Of a stretch of DNA of 64,000 bases, positions 34,973-43,906 are shown piece by piece (positions within the stretch are counted from its first letter, which is position 1; the number at the start of each line of letters is the position of its first letter). Source of the stretch: Chitinophaga nivalis (GTDB lineage: Bacteria; Bacteroidota; Bacteroidia; Chitinophagales; Chitinophagaceae); assembly GCF_025989125.1 (NCBI RefSeq), contig NZ_JAPDNR010000001.1:248001-312000 (forward strand). Reading direction: 5' to 3'. The position numbers and the translations under genes are program-made. Below the pieces are notes generated by a model. It was not told the origin of the DNA and did not search any database. It saw nothing but the letters and a program-made list of their open reading frames with translations.

Positions 34973-35560
34973 ATGCAAGCATATTGGACCAGATGGGAAA
35001 AATGGATGCAAAAGCATGCTCCCAAACTACCCGACACCCTTAACCCAGGTGTTGCACCTGCCACCGTTGACGCCCTGGAAAGGCTTATCGGCAGCAAGCT
35101 GCCGGCTGATTTCAAGTCCTTTTACGCCATACACAACGGACAACAGCGGGTTAAAACCGGCCTCGTGGATGCAGACCAGCTGCTACCGGTAGAAGACATG
35201 ATTACCCAGTGGCATCACTGGAAAAATGTACTGGACAGCGGCGGTTTCATTTATAACGAAGAAATAATAGCATCCACACCAGATACCGGTATTAAAAGTG
35301 ATTGGTGGAACCCCTTGTGGATACCCATTACCAGCGATGGTTTTGGCAACCACCTGTGTATCGACCTCGACCCGGCTCCGGAAGGGCAATACGGCCAGAT
35401 CATCACCGTATGGCATGAAGACAGCCACCGCGGCATATTAGCCCCTTCCTTTGAAGCGTGGATGCATCAATACATCACAGCTATAGAAAAAGGAGAATAT
35501 GTATTTGTTAAAAAATGGGGAATCGTACACAAAGACACGTTCCTGAACTACAACGACTGA
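34973..35560 (+). CDS. SMI1/KNR4 family protein
   Basis: 195 residues. The SMI1/KNR4 fold is shown by VDALERLIGSKLPADFKSFY followed by AIHNGQ near 45-62, WIPITSDGFGNHLCIDLDPA near 110-130 and SFEAWMHQYI near the end. In bacteria these proteins commonly act as immunity proteins against toxins, but no toxin is adjacent, so an orphan immunity or housekeeping role is equally possible. The 3' end overlaps the convergent AraC gene by 13 nt. Confidence 0.8.
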   Translation: MQAYWTRWEKWMQKHAPKLPDTLNPGVAPATVDALERLIGSKLPADFKSFYAIHNGQQRVKTGLVDADQLLPVEDMITQWHHWKNVLDSGGFIYNEEIIASTPDTGIKSDWWNPLWIPITSDGFGNHLCIDLDPAPEGQYGQIITVWHEDSHRGILAPSFEAWMHQYITAIEKGEYVFVKKWGIVHKDTFLNYND

Positions 35561-36546
35561 TAAGTGACCGGTGTGCTGCCCGTCCAGCGTTTAAATGCCC
35601 GGGTAAAAGCACTTAATTCATTATAACCCAACATATAGGAAATATCCTTCAACGGATAATTACCGGAAGCAATGTAGTATAAGGCCAGTGAACTACGCAC
35701 CGCATCAGCGATCTCCTGATATTTCACCCCTTCTTCCCGGAGCTTACGTTGTAAGCTGCGCGGACTCAGGTTAAAGTTGGCTGCCATATCATTCAGCGAT
35801 GCCACTCCCAGATAGGAGTTGGCCAGCAGGTAATTGTATATTCTTGTCTGCAGGGTGGCCGGCTGACTACCGGTTTGTGCGGCCAGCGAAGATACCTTTT
35901 GCAGCAATAACCCCTGCAACTGGTGATTGGCTGTTAACAACGGTTCATCCCAGTAGCGGCTGTCGAATACCAGGCTGTATTCCCCTGCACGTTTCAAGGG
36001 TTTGCAACGGAATACCCGTTCATACTCCTGTACATCCGGCACAGCATACGCCAGGCGTACCGCGGATGGAATAATTTTTTCAAACACCAGTCCATCCAGT
36101 TCGTGGATGACCATTACCAGCAACAGGTCTATCAGTTGCCGGAATGCATAGGGCGGTGTGGCACCGGGATCTGTATGAGGAATCAGTTGAACGGTAAAGG
36201 TTTTATGCGTGCGGATCACTTCCATCCGGCACTGGTCTGTAATCAGGTGCGTGAGCGCTGCGGCGTGGGTGAGCGCTTCCCCCACGGTGGCACTGCTTTG
36301 GATAATTTCACCTACAATACCCAGTGCTGCCGGTCGTAAAGATTCGGCAAAGTGTAATCCGAATAAAGGATCATTGGTAAGCCGGCCGGCATTGAGCCAC
36401 AAATCCTGCAGCTGTTGTGCCGTGACCGGTGGGCATGTTTTATGCTTCAATGCTTCCGGATCAATACCCGCATGCTTACATAACTGTGCAGCATCTACAT
36501 CACGCTGCACGGCATACGCTATCATTCCTAATGCCAGTTGTTTCAT
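35548..36546 (-). CDS. AraC family regulator with arabinose-binding-like N-terminus
   Basis: 332 residues from ATG 36546 (MKQLALGMIAYAVQRDVDAA). The N-terminal part (about 1-210) belongs to the OruR/ArgR-like ligand-binding type (LWLNAGRLTNDPLFGLHFAE, ALGIVGEIIQSSATVGEAL). The C-terminal HTH region contains ASLNDMAANFNLSPRSLQRK and ISYMLGYNELSAFTRAFKRW. It is divergent from the SnoaL-like gene, with tandem 21-bp repeats in the shared region that are likely its operator. Confidence 0.85.
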   Translation of the reverse strand: MKQLALGMIAYAVQRDVDAAQLCKHAGIDPEALKHKTCPPVTAQQLQDLWLNAGRLTNDPLFGLHFAESLRPAALGIVGEIIQSSATVGEALTHAAALTHLITDQCRMEVIRTHKTFTVQLIPHTDPGATPPYAFRQLIDLLLVMVIHELDGLVFEKIIPSAVRLAYAVPDVQEYERVFRCKPLKRAGEYSLVFDSRYWDEPLLTANHQLQGLLLQKVSSLAAQTGSQPATLQTRIYNYLLANSYLGVASLNDMAANFNLSPRSLQRKLREEGVKYQEIADAVRSSLALYYIASGNYPLKDISYMLGYNELSAFTRAFKRWTGSTPVTYQSL

Positions 36547-36583
36547 ATGGTAAAGATATTTATCAATTGCTTCACAAAAAAAC

Positions 36584-36625
36584 TGTCGTAAAATGGTAAT
36601 GAATTGTCGTGTTATGATAATGAAA
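36584..36625. promoter_or_regulatory. Tandem 21-bp direct repeat, likely AraC operator
   Basis: TGTCGTAAAATGGTAATGAA then T, followed at once by TGTCGTGTTATGATAATGAA then A. The two 21-nt units match at 16 of 21 positions by eye, with a two-helical-turn period expected for an AraC-type protein binding as two half-sites. It lies between the divergent AraC (start 36546) and SnoaL-like (start 36690) genes. Confidence 0.65.
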
Positions 36626-36689
36626 GAGGGCCCTGCCCGCACTAGTTTTGTGCTATCAAATTATTCATACACACGAAAAAAAATATAAC

Positions 36690-37088
36690 ATGGAAAATCA
36701 GACAGCAGCAGTAGTCAACGCATTTTTAACCGCCGTAAAAGCCGTAAATATGGAACAACTGGGTGCCTTATTACATCCTGATATTATCTGGGAACAACCT
36801 GGGCATAATCGCTTCGCGGGCACTAAAAAAAGCATCGGAGAAGTATTTCAGATGGTGGGTGGCATGTTTGCAGTATCCGGCAATACCATGGCCTTAACCC
36901 ATACCAGCACGATCAGTGTAAACGGAGATCAGGCAGCCGTTGTATTGCACTGGACAGCTACACGCCCCGGGGCAGTACTGGACACTGATAACGTGGATGT
37001 ATACACGGTAAACGATGGAAAAATTGTAGCGGCTAAAATATATGTATCAGATCCGGCACAGGAAGACCTGTTCTGGGGGCAACAATAG
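36690..37088 (+). CDS. SnoaL-like / NTF2-fold protein
   Basis: 132 residues from ATG 36690. The NTF2-like cone fold is suggested by VVNAFLTAVKAVNMEQLGAL, LHPDIIWEQPG, GKIVAAKIYVSDP. Proteins of this type include ketosteroid isomerase-like enzymes and polyketide cyclases; the reaction cannot be assigned. Divergent from an AraC regulator, which probably controls it through the tandem repeats. Confidence 0.8.
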   Translation: MENQTAAVVNAFLTAVKAVNMEQLGALLHPDIIWEQPGHNRFAGTKKSIGEVFQMVGGMFAVSGNTMALTHTSTISVNGDQAAVVLHWTATRPGAVLDTDNVDVYTVNDGKIVAAKIYVSDPAQEDLFWGQQ

Positions 37089-37151
37089 TCAGTTAGTAAT
37101 CAACCCGGTTAAGCCTTTGGAGTGCATTCGTGTACTCCGGGGCTTCCGGCT

Positions 37152-37712
37152 TTAAAAATGAAACCATCGCTTTTTTTTCTTTTCCAGGAGCAGTTTACCG
37201 GAAAAATGAGCCGGTGCAATCTTCACGGCGGGATCCACCATATTTACTTCGGTGCATACTACCTTGCCTTTCCAGCTGGTATTTCCTTTATAAATAATTG
37301 CCTCCGCCGGTGGCATATTTCCGTTACGTGTATCCGGTACAGTTATAGTATCAGTTAACGGCACCGTCATATCCATTTCCACTTTTTCCCATGTTCTGGC
37401 GGCAGCATGTCCCTGATTTGCAATACTTACCATCAGTCCTGCAGACAGCAACATCGTAGGTATAAAGCTACTCCGCGGCAGTACAGGCGCTGCCACAACC
37501 CTTTCCAGTTGCGTCGTATTAAAATAACCACATACCTCCTCCCCGCTGTTTCTGATAACAGCCAGCATCTCAACATCCGACATCCGGGAGAAATCAATCA
37601 CGGTTTTGCTACAGTTATTACAATGCCGTCCTGTTGCAGTACAGGTCATTTCATCCCAATTCTCCTCACAAGGTGTAGGAACAGACAGGTACAGACCTTT
37701 CGTTGGCTTCAT
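37152..37712 (-). CDS. GRxCxxC-motif membrane protein
   Basis: 186 residues. N-terminal motif: VPTPCEENWDEMTCTATGRH, CNNCSKTVIDFSRMSDVEML. The cysteines and the W-x-x-M and DF-x-x-M-[ST]-D-x-E positions match the proteins at 22398 and 29937. A transmembrane segment (about 82-100, FIPTMLLSAGLMVSIANQG) leads to an extracytoplasmic tail ending in a basic stretch (KKKKRW). Probably a cytosolic zinc-ribbon-like head anchored in the inner membrane. Function unknown. Confidence 0.65.
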   Translation of the reverse strand: MKPTKGLYLSVPTPCEENWDEMTCTATGRHCNNCSKTVIDFSRMSDVEMLAVIRNSGEEVCGYFNTTQLERVVAAPVLPRSSFIPTMLLSAGLMVSIANQGHAAARTWEKVEMDMTVPLTDTITVPDTRNGNMPPAEAIIYKGNTSWKGKVVCTEVNMVDPAVKIAPAHFSGKLLLEKKKKRWFHF

Positions 37713-37905
37713 AAATACAGGTTATCGGCTATGAATATACGAAATAAAAGTACACAGTTTGTATGAGCCCATATGGCAGTTATCCTACAGGTCAAAAAAC
37801 AAACATCTGTAAAAGGCTCTCTTTTAGCGGAGAACCGAAATGGCATTATTGTTGGATAACATCTACCTGAATATTATTTTCAAGACATTTAAAAGAAAAT
37901 TAATC

Positions 37906-38211
37906 ATGAAAACTCCAATTCAGGTAGGAAAATTTCTGTTTGCAGCAGCAGTAGGTGTAATGATTTCCCTGGCCGGTCAACATAGCTTCGCACAGGGCAT
38001 TGATAGCACCCTAAAAAAAATAGGTAACAAAACAGCTTCCGTTGCTGTAAAAGGCGCATCCGCCGTTACAGATAAAATTTATAAAGACAAAGAAGGGCCC
38101 AACGGAGAAACCGTATATATCGATAAAAAAGACCGCAAGTTCATCGTCAATGAAAAAGGTAAAAAAGTGTACCTGAAACATAATCAGATACATGATAAAA
38201 AGAAAAACTAA
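37906..38211 (+). CDS. Small secreted basic protein
   Basis: 101 residues from ATG 37906 (MKTPIQVGKFLFAAAVGVMI). Signal peptide to about 30 (HSFAQ), then a lysine-rich mature part: LKKIGNKTASVAVKGASAVT, YKDKEGPNGETVYIDKKDRK. The second half looks like a repeated short beta unit (GETVYID, GKKVYLK). No family recognised. Strong terminator follows. Confidence 0.6.
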   Translation: MKTPIQVGKFLFAAAVGVMISLAGQHSFAQGIDSTLKKIGNKTASVAVKGASAVTDKIYKDKEGPNGETVYIDKKDRKFIVNEKGKKVYLKHNQIHDKKKN

Positions 38212-38234
38212 TCCATCATCAATATTTTCTCTTT

Positions 38235-38266
38235 AAAACCGGTAGCCTTGCCACTACCGGTTTTTT
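38235..38266 (+). terminator. Intrinsic terminator
   Basis: AAAACCGGTAG and CTACCGGTTTT flank an 8-nt loop, ending in TTTTTT, 24 nt after the secreted-protein stop. Confidence 0.9.
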
Positions 38267-38330
38267 AATGCCCCCGGCTTTACGTACCACGACTCAGTAA
38301 TCCAGTGTACCTTCACATAAATTGTACGAC

Positions 38331-38660
38331 ATGCAACTCACCCCCGGCACCTGCTACCAGATTCATGCACACGCCATTCCGTTCCTGCAGCAACAGTTTG
38401 GGGATTATATTTTCATCGTTGTGGTGATTCATGCCAACGATACTTCCGATAGTGTGGTCTTTGAATTTAAAAAGATATTAGGGGCTATTTCTCCGGCACA
38501 GATAGCCGCCACACAACAAGTAATCAGCGCTCATGCAGATGGTGCTGTACTGCAGGATATTACCGGGAAAGCGCTCAACCATCCCGCTTTTGAAAAAGAA
38601 AGTGTTTTTAAAGCATGGATACAAGCCGGTATCGCTACCCCCTGCGATTGCAACGGCTAA
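38331..38660 (+). CDS. Hypothetical small protein
   Basis: 109 residues from ATG 38331 (an in-frame TTG three codons earlier is less likely). No signal peptide. The N-terminal half is hydrophobic beta-like (YIFIVVVIHANDTSDSVVFE) and the C-terminal half helical (ISPAQIAATQQVISAHADGA), ending CDCNG. No domain recognised. The stop is 5 bp from the convergent permease gene stop. Confidence 0.55.
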   Translation: MQLTPGTCYQIHAHAIPFLQQQFGDYIFIVVVIHANDTSDSVVFEFKKILGAISPAQIAATQQVISAHADGAVLQDITGKALNHPAFEKESVFKAWIQAGIATPCDCNG

Positions 38661-38664
38661 CCGT

Positions 38665-39885
38665 CTATTCATACCGCAACGCCTCTATCGGGTCCAGGCG
38701 GGAAGCCTTCTGCGCCGGATAATATCCAAAGAATACTCCCGTCAGCGCACATACCATAAAGGATAAAATAATAGAAGATTCTGATACCAATGTGGGCCAG
38801 CCTAATGTGAGTGTGATCACCTTAGCCGTTGTAATACCCAGCACTACGCCGATCAACCCGCCGGTAATACTGATAATGATAGCTTCTACCAGAAATTGTA
38901 ATAAAATATCAATCCCTCTTCCTCCTACTGCCATCCGCAAGCCTATTTCCCGGGTACGTTCCGTTACAGAAACGTACATGATATTCATAATACCAATGCC
39001 GCCAATCACCAGGGAAATGCCTGCAATAGCCGTGAGCAGAATGGTTAACAGACTACTGGTGGAACTCAGTGTTTTAATCAGTTCCTCCATGGTGCGTACC
39101 TGGAAATTATTTTCATCGGCAGGCCGCAACCGGTGCGTTTGCCGCAGGATATCAATAATTTCATCCGTTGCTTTTTCCGAGGCGCCTTCACTGACGGCAG
39201 AAGCATAAATACTCTGGAAGTAAATCGTTGCTAATATTCTTTTCTGTACGGTAGTATAAGGAGCTATGATAATATCGTCCTGGTCTTGTCCGAAAGAGCT
39301 TTGTCCTTTGGAAGCCAGCGTACCTATTACCTGCAGGGGAATAGATTTGAAACGAATAATTTTACCGATAGGGCTTTCTCCGCTGGGAAACAGGTTGTTG
39401 ATGACCGTTTGTCCCAGCAAACAAACTTTTGCAGCCGTGGCCACATCCGCATCTGAAAAACTGATGCCTTCATTCACCGTCAGCTTGCGGATATCGAGGT
39501 AAGACGGCGCTACCCCCTGCAATGAGGTAGGCCAGTTCAGCGCCCCTGCAATAGCCTGTCCTTTGGCGGAAGATACCGGTGATACGGCGCCTACCGATGC
39601 CGCATCCCGCTGAATAGCTTTTACATCCACCAGCGTCAACGACTGCAGGCTGGCACCTTCTACCCGCACGCCACCGGATACATTGCTGCTGGGCAATATG
39701 GTAATCATGTTTGATCCCATGCTACTCAGCTGCGACTGAATACTTTGCTTGGAACCTTCCCCGATGGCTACCATCGCGATAACGGCGGCAACCCCGATGA
39801 TAATACCCAGCATCGTCAGAAAAGCCCGCAACTTATTTCGCTGCAAGGCTCTTAATGCAATCCGTATGAGATTGAGTGCGCTCAT
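38665..39885 (-). CDS. MacB-type ABC transporter permease
   Basis: 406 residues. One N-terminal membrane helix (ALQRNKLRAFLTMLGIIIGV, ~12-35), a large periplasmic domain (about 45-275), then three helices (ILLTAIAGISLVIGGIGIMN; LLQFLVEAIIISITGGLIGV; the last near 375) and the FtsX signature. Matches the permease half of MacB; here ATPase and permease are separate genes. It is the last gene of a TolC - membrane fusion - ATPase - permease operon. Substrate unknown. Confidence 0.85.
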   Translation of the reverse strand: MSALNLIRIALRALQRNKLRAFLTMLGIIIGVAAVIAMVAIGEGSKQSIQSQLSSMGSNMITILPSSNVSGGVRVEGASLQSLTLVDVKAIQRDAASVGAVSPVSSAKGQAIAGALNWPTSLQGVAPSYLDIRKLTVNEGISFSDADVATAAKVCLLGQTVINNLFPSGESPIGKIIRFKSIPLQVIGTLASKGQSSFGQDQDDIIIAPYTTVQKRILATIYFQSIYASAVSEGASEKATDEIIDILRQTHRLRPADENNFQVRTMEELIKTLSSTSSLLTILLTAIAGISLVIGGIGIMNIMYVSVTERTREIGLRMAVGGRGIDILLQFLVEAIIISITGGLIGVVLGITTAKVITLTLGWPTLVSESSIILSFMVCALTGVFFGYYPAQKASRLDPIEALRYE

Positions 39886-39898
39886 AGTAGGCGATTAA

Positions 39899-40648
39899 TC
39901 AGTAATCTTCTGCCGGCGGTAATCCAGCCAGTGCTTCTTTTGCCGACCGTACATTTTCATTCCGGCTATCTTTCACCACTTTACCATCCCGCAGCATCAC
40001 GGTTCTGTTGCTGAATGCTGCGATATCCGGTTCATGTGTTACAAATACAATGGTTTTACCTTCCTGCTGATTGAGGTCTTGCATAAGGGCCATAATTTCG
40101 TAGGAAGTACGGGTATCCAGGTTACCGGTAGCTTCATCCGCCAGGATCATCACCGGCTGATTGACGAGCGCCCGGGCAATAGCTACCCGTTGTTGCTGTC
40201 CGCCGGAAAGCTGACTGGGTGTATGATCCAGCCTCTCTGCCAGCTTCACGGCCTCCAGAGCGCCAATGGCTTTATCCCGGCGTTCCTTTGCCGTAAGGGT
40301 TGGATTATAGAATAACGGCAACTCTACATTTTCCAGGGCCGATGTACGCGGCAACAGGTTATAAGCCTGAAATACAAACCCTATTTTATGGTTGCGCAAA
40401 CGCGCCAGGTCATTGCGCGACAGCCCGCTCACATTCACCCCATCCAGCAGATAGGCGCCATCCGATGGTTTATCGAGGCAACCCAGTATATTCAGTAACG
40501 TGGTTTTACCCGAACCGCTACTCCCCATAATGGTTACAAATTCACCAGCATGCACATCAAAGGACACACCTTTTAACGCACGTACGACTTCGGTACCCAT
40601 GGTAAACTCCCGCCGGATCTGTTGTAATTCCAGTATCTTTTTGTTCAT
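39899..40648 (-). CDS. MacB/LolD-like ABC transporter ATPase
   Basis: 249 residues. Walker A GSSGSGKTTLLN near 43, signature LSGGQQQRVAIARAL near 145, Walker B MILADEATGNLD near 168 and switch His in FVTHE near 204. It powers the permease encoded 13 bp downstream and overlaps the upstream membrane-fusion gene by 4 nt, so it is part of the same operon. Confidence 0.9.
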   Translation of the reverse strand: MNKKILELQQIRREFTMGTEVVRALKGVSFDVHAGEFVTIMGSSGSGKTTLLNILGCLDKPSDGAYLLDGVNVSGLSRNDLARLRNHKIGFVFQAYNLLPRTSALENVELPLFYNPTLTAKERRDKAIGALEAVKLAERLDHTPSQLSGGQQQRVAIARALVNQPVMILADEATGNLDTRTSYEIMALMQDLNQQEGKTIVFVTHEPDIAAFSNRTVMLRDGKVVKDSRNENVRSAKEALAGLPPAEDY

Positions 40649-41871
40649 CGCCTGCGGCCTCCTCCCATCTTTGGCAGGAACGGACTTTTCGTTCCTGTTT
40701 GTGCTACGGCAGCATCTCCGGTGAGTACACTCATGATAACAATGTCCTGTGTGGTAAGCCCAGATAATACTTCGATATGGGTATTATCATTCAATCCGGT
40801 ACGGATATGTTTTTGCACCAGGGTGTCGCCCCGCAACAGCCACACATAGTTGGATGATCCGATGCGCTCCACACTTTTGAATTTACCAGTCGTATCTTTT
40901 CTTGTTCCCGGTGTTCTGCGCACCGCATACTGAATCACGTAGTCTTTCAGCTGCACAGAATCTGGTCTGAATTTGAGCGCCTTCACCGGCAATAACAACG
41001 TGCTGTCTTTTTCCGCCGTATAGATGGTAGCGTTGGCCGTCATGCCCGGTTTCAGTTTCATCTTATCATTGGGTGCATTAATGATCGTATTATAGGTGAC
41101 TACATTGGAGGATACAGAAGGTTGCAACCGTATTTCCTGTACCCTGCCGGAAAATACATCTTCGAGATAAGCATCTACCGTAAAGGTAACCCGCTGGGAA
41201 TCGGCCACATTGCCGATATCCGCTTCATCTACATTGGCTTCTACCTGCATCTTGGTAATATCTTTGGCAATCACAAACAAGGTAGGTGTATTAAAACTCG
41301 CAGCGACTGTTTGCCCTACGCTGACATTTCTGTTGAGGACCACTCCTGCAATTGGTGAGGTAATTTCTGTAAAGGAAAGGTTCTTCAAGGCCGACTGCAG
41401 TTGTGCATTTACACTGGCTACATTGGCTTTCGCCTGATTTAGCTGGTTGGTAGCAACATCATAGTCGGCCCGGCTGATAGCACCGGTTTTAAACAACAGT
41501 TCCTGCCGCCGGAAATTATTCTGCTGATATTCCAGGTTACTTTTCGCCACCTGTAAATTCGCATTGTACTGGTCTACCTGCGTCTGAAACAGTACCTTAT
41601 CCAGCTCTCCCAGCAATTCCCCTTTTTTCACTTTGCTGTTAAAATCCACATATAGATATTTCAGCGTACCGGATACCTGGGTACCCACGGCTACCGTATC
41701 TACGGGCTGAATGGTACCTGTAGCCGTTACCGTAGTGGCAATAGGCCCATAGACAGCCTGTGTACGTTCAAACGTCACCGGTACCGGCTTCTTTCTGATG
41801 AAAAAATACCAGATAGCGATGAGCGCCAGTATCACCATCAATATGATAATAATCCTTTTATACTTTCTCAT
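40645..41871 (-). CDS. MacA-like membrane fusion protein
   Basis: 408 residues. One N-terminal membrane anchor (IIIILMVILALIAIWYFFI, about 6-24), then the lipoyl/barrel-sandwich and helical-hairpin layout (VAVGTQVSGTLKYLYVDFNS, a coiled coil near 105-165, ITSPIAGVVLNRNVSVGQTV). It links the inner-membrane ABC transporter to the TolC-like channel. C-terminus is Gly/Arg-rich. Confidence 0.88.
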   Translation of the reverse strand: MRKYKRIIIILMVILALIAIWYFFIRKKPVPVTFERTQAVYGPIATTVTATGTIQPVDTVAVGTQVSGTLKYLYVDFNSKVKKGELLGELDKVLFQTQVDQYNANLQVAKSNLEYQQNNFRRQELLFKTGAISRADYDVATNQLNQAKANVASVNAQLQSALKNLSFTEITSPIAGVVLNRNVSVGQTVAASFNTPTLFVIAKDITKMQVEANVDEADIGNVADSQRVTFTVDAYLEDVFSGRVQEIRLQPSVSSNVVTYNTIINAPNDKMKLKPGMTANATIYTAEKDSTLLLPVKALKFRPDSVQLKDYVIQYAVRRTPGTRKDTTGKFKSVERIGSSNYVWLLRGDTLVQKHIRTGLNDNTHIEVLSGLTTQDIVIMSVLTGDAAVAQTGTKSPFLPKMGGGRRR

Positions 41872-41883
41872 ACTTCATGACGT

Positions 41884-43233
41884 TTATAGTTTTACCGGTA
41901 CGCCCCTGTAAAAATCATATATCCTGATAGTCAATGCTGCACTGTATTTCGACTGTATATAATTCTGTAATGCCTGGATGTATAAATTTTTCTGCTGCAG
42001 AAAATCCACCATATTGGCCACTCCTACTTTCAACTGCTCGGTAGCAATCCGATAGCTTTCCTGTGTATATTTCAGTTGCTCTACAGCTGCATCATATTGC
42101 GACTGGGCATTCTGCACATTGATGTAAGCCTGTTCAATGGTCTGGGAAAGCGTGGTTCTGGTGTTCTGCAGATTCAGGCGGGATTGATCTACCGCGATGC
42201 GTGATTTTTCTTCATTGGTTTTATTCACCCGCCGGGTAAAAATGGGTACCGATAAAGTGAGTCCGATTTGTTGATAGAAGTTATTATCGAGTTGTTTGAA
42301 ATAGTTATTATCAGGATCTCTTGCATAGGAAGAACCCAGGGCGCCGTTGCCGCTTAAAGTAGGCCAGTAAGCTGCTTTCGCCTTGGCCAGATCCAATGAG
42401 GAGATAGCTACACCCAGTTCGCTGTTTTTCACTTCCGGTCGGTTGGCCAGGGCAGTATCCACCACTTCCTGTAAGGGTAGCAGGCGGGCGTTGGCCAGCA
42501 GGGTATCTGGTGCAACTATTTCAAAGTTGTAGCCACCAGGTAGCTGTAATAGTTGTTTTAAGCTTAGTTTATTCTGCCGGTGCTGGTTTTCGGCAGTGAC
42601 CAGTAAATAGCGGTCATTGGCCAGCTGCGCCTGCAACGATGCCAGGTCTTTTAAGGCAATGCTTCCGGCATCGTACCGTTGTTGACCTTGTTGTACCTGG
42701 GCTGCGGAAGTAGTCACCACATCATTTACATACACCAGATTTTCCTTTGCCAGCAGGATATTCAGGTAAGCCTGCGTAATGAGGATGGTGAGATCATTTA
42801 CCTGCTGGGCAATATTCAATGCTGCCACCTGGGTGGCCAGTTGTTTTTGCCGGATGTCGTACAGCAAGGTACCGCCCTGAAAAATAGTAACCGATGAGTT
42901 GACGGAATAGGTACCTGCTGCGCCTATCCGGTAAGGATAACTACCATCTGCTGCCAACGATTTTCCACCGGTAAGATTTTGGGAAGCCGTACCTCTCAGA
43001 TCCGGCAAGCGGGCTGCTTTAGACAGTAACAGATCCTGTTCACTGCTCATACGGCTTAAACGTAAACTATTCAGGGTAATGTTATGCTGCAGGGCATAAT
43101 CGAAACAATCCTGTAGACGCCACTGCGCAGGTAAAACACCCCATGTACTATCCTGTGCCCAAACAGCAGAGCCGGGGAAAAAAGACAATAACAGGATGAC
43201 ATAAACGAAAACAGGCCGTCGTAAAAACATCAT
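41884..43233 (-). CDS. TolC family outer-membrane efflux protein
   Basis: 449 residues. Signal peptide to about 26 (GSAVWAQ), then the duplicated outer membrane efflux protein repeat: WRLQDCFDYALQHNITLNSL near 39, and a second YTQESYRIATEQLKVGVANM near 390. Long helices lie between. It forms the outer-membrane exit channel for the MacA/MacB-like proteins encoded downstream; first gene of the operon. Confidence 0.9.
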   Translation of the reverse strand: MMFLRRPVFVYVILLLSFFPGSAVWAQDSTWGVLPAQWRLQDCFDYALQHNITLNSLRLSRMSSEQDLLLSKAARLPDLRGTASQNLTGGKSLAADGSYPYRIGAAGTYSVNSSVTIFQGGTLLYDIRQKQLATQVAALNIAQQVNDLTILITQAYLNILLAKENLVYVNDVVTTSAAQVQQGQQRYDAGSIALKDLASLQAQLANDRYLLVTAENQHRQNKLSLKQLLQLPGGYNFEIVAPDTLLANARLLPLQEVVDTALANRPEVKNSELGVAISSLDLAKAKAAYWPTLSGNGALGSSYARDPDNNYFKQLDNNFYQQIGLTLSVPIFTRRVNKTNEEKSRIAVDQSRLNLQNTRTTLSQTIEQAYINVQNAQSQYDAAVEQLKYTQESYRIATEQLKVGVANMVDFLQQKNLYIQALQNYIQSKYSAALTIRIYDFYRGVPVKL

Positions 43234-43341
43234 CGTATCAGCATTGATGTTAGTAAAAGCCAGAGATGCGAACAGAGGTTAAATGATTATACAATATAAC
43301 GAATAAATCGATAGCTATGATCAGACAGGGGCATACTAAAA

Positions 43342-43375
43342 CGGGTTACAGATTTCCGAAGAAACCTGTAACCCG
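43342..43375 (-). terminator. Terminator of the DUF983 gene
   Basis: CGGGTTACAG-TTTC and GAAA-CTGTAACCCG form a long stem, followed on the minus strand by TTTTAG, 48 nt past the stop. Confidence 0.65.
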
Positions 43376-43422
43376 CCATTTAAATCTGTAACTATTATTG
43401 TAACCACTATGCCTCTACCAGG

Positions 43423-43884
43423 CTATATCGCATTTTTGAAAGTCGCATTTACTCTTCCGCTACCTGCAGGCGGTCCTTGCTGCCAGTCTTCATCATACCC
43501 TACGAAGAAGGCCAGCCAGATAGTTCTGGACCATCTCATGATCAATGGTTGCAAAATCAACAGTAATACAGCATTCACACCCAGCCACCAGAATATGCGG
43601 TTATCGTAGATAGAAAATCCTACAAACAGCCACCAGGCGATAAGACTGGCCACACAAACGGCAATAGACAAAGCATAGCTCACATAACCGGTACCGTAGT
43701 AAAACCCTACTTCCACTTCAATCTGCTGACCACATACCGGACATTTCTCCGGCATTTTCATACAGTTAGCCAGGTCGTAGGGATTCTTTTTACTGAAGAT
43801 AGATCCCCGTCTGCAACGCGCACATTTATTACCCAGCAAGCTTTTGAACAAATTAGGCCTTTCGTGTTTTTTATCTGCACACAT
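43423..43884 (-). CDS. DUF983 membrane protein
   Basis: 153 residues. Two zinc-binding-like CxxC pairs (NKCARCRRG near 20 and PEKCPVCGQ near 49) precede two or three membrane helices (about 73-91, 97-118). GFYYGTGYVSY is a DUF983 signature. Function unknown; found across Bacteroidota. An AraC gene lies 22 bp upstream on the same strand, so the two may be cotranscribed. Confidence 0.75.
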   Translation of the reverse strand: MCADKKHERPNLFKSLLGNKCARCRRGSIFSKKNPYDLANCMKMPEKCPVCGQQIEVEVGFYYGTGYVSYALSIAVCVASLIAWWLFVGFSIYDNRIFWWLGVNAVLLLILQPLIMRWSRTIWLAFFVGYDEDWQQGPPAGSGRVNATFKNAI

Positions 43885-43906
43885 ATTATAAAGCTTTTAA
43901 TTTTTA

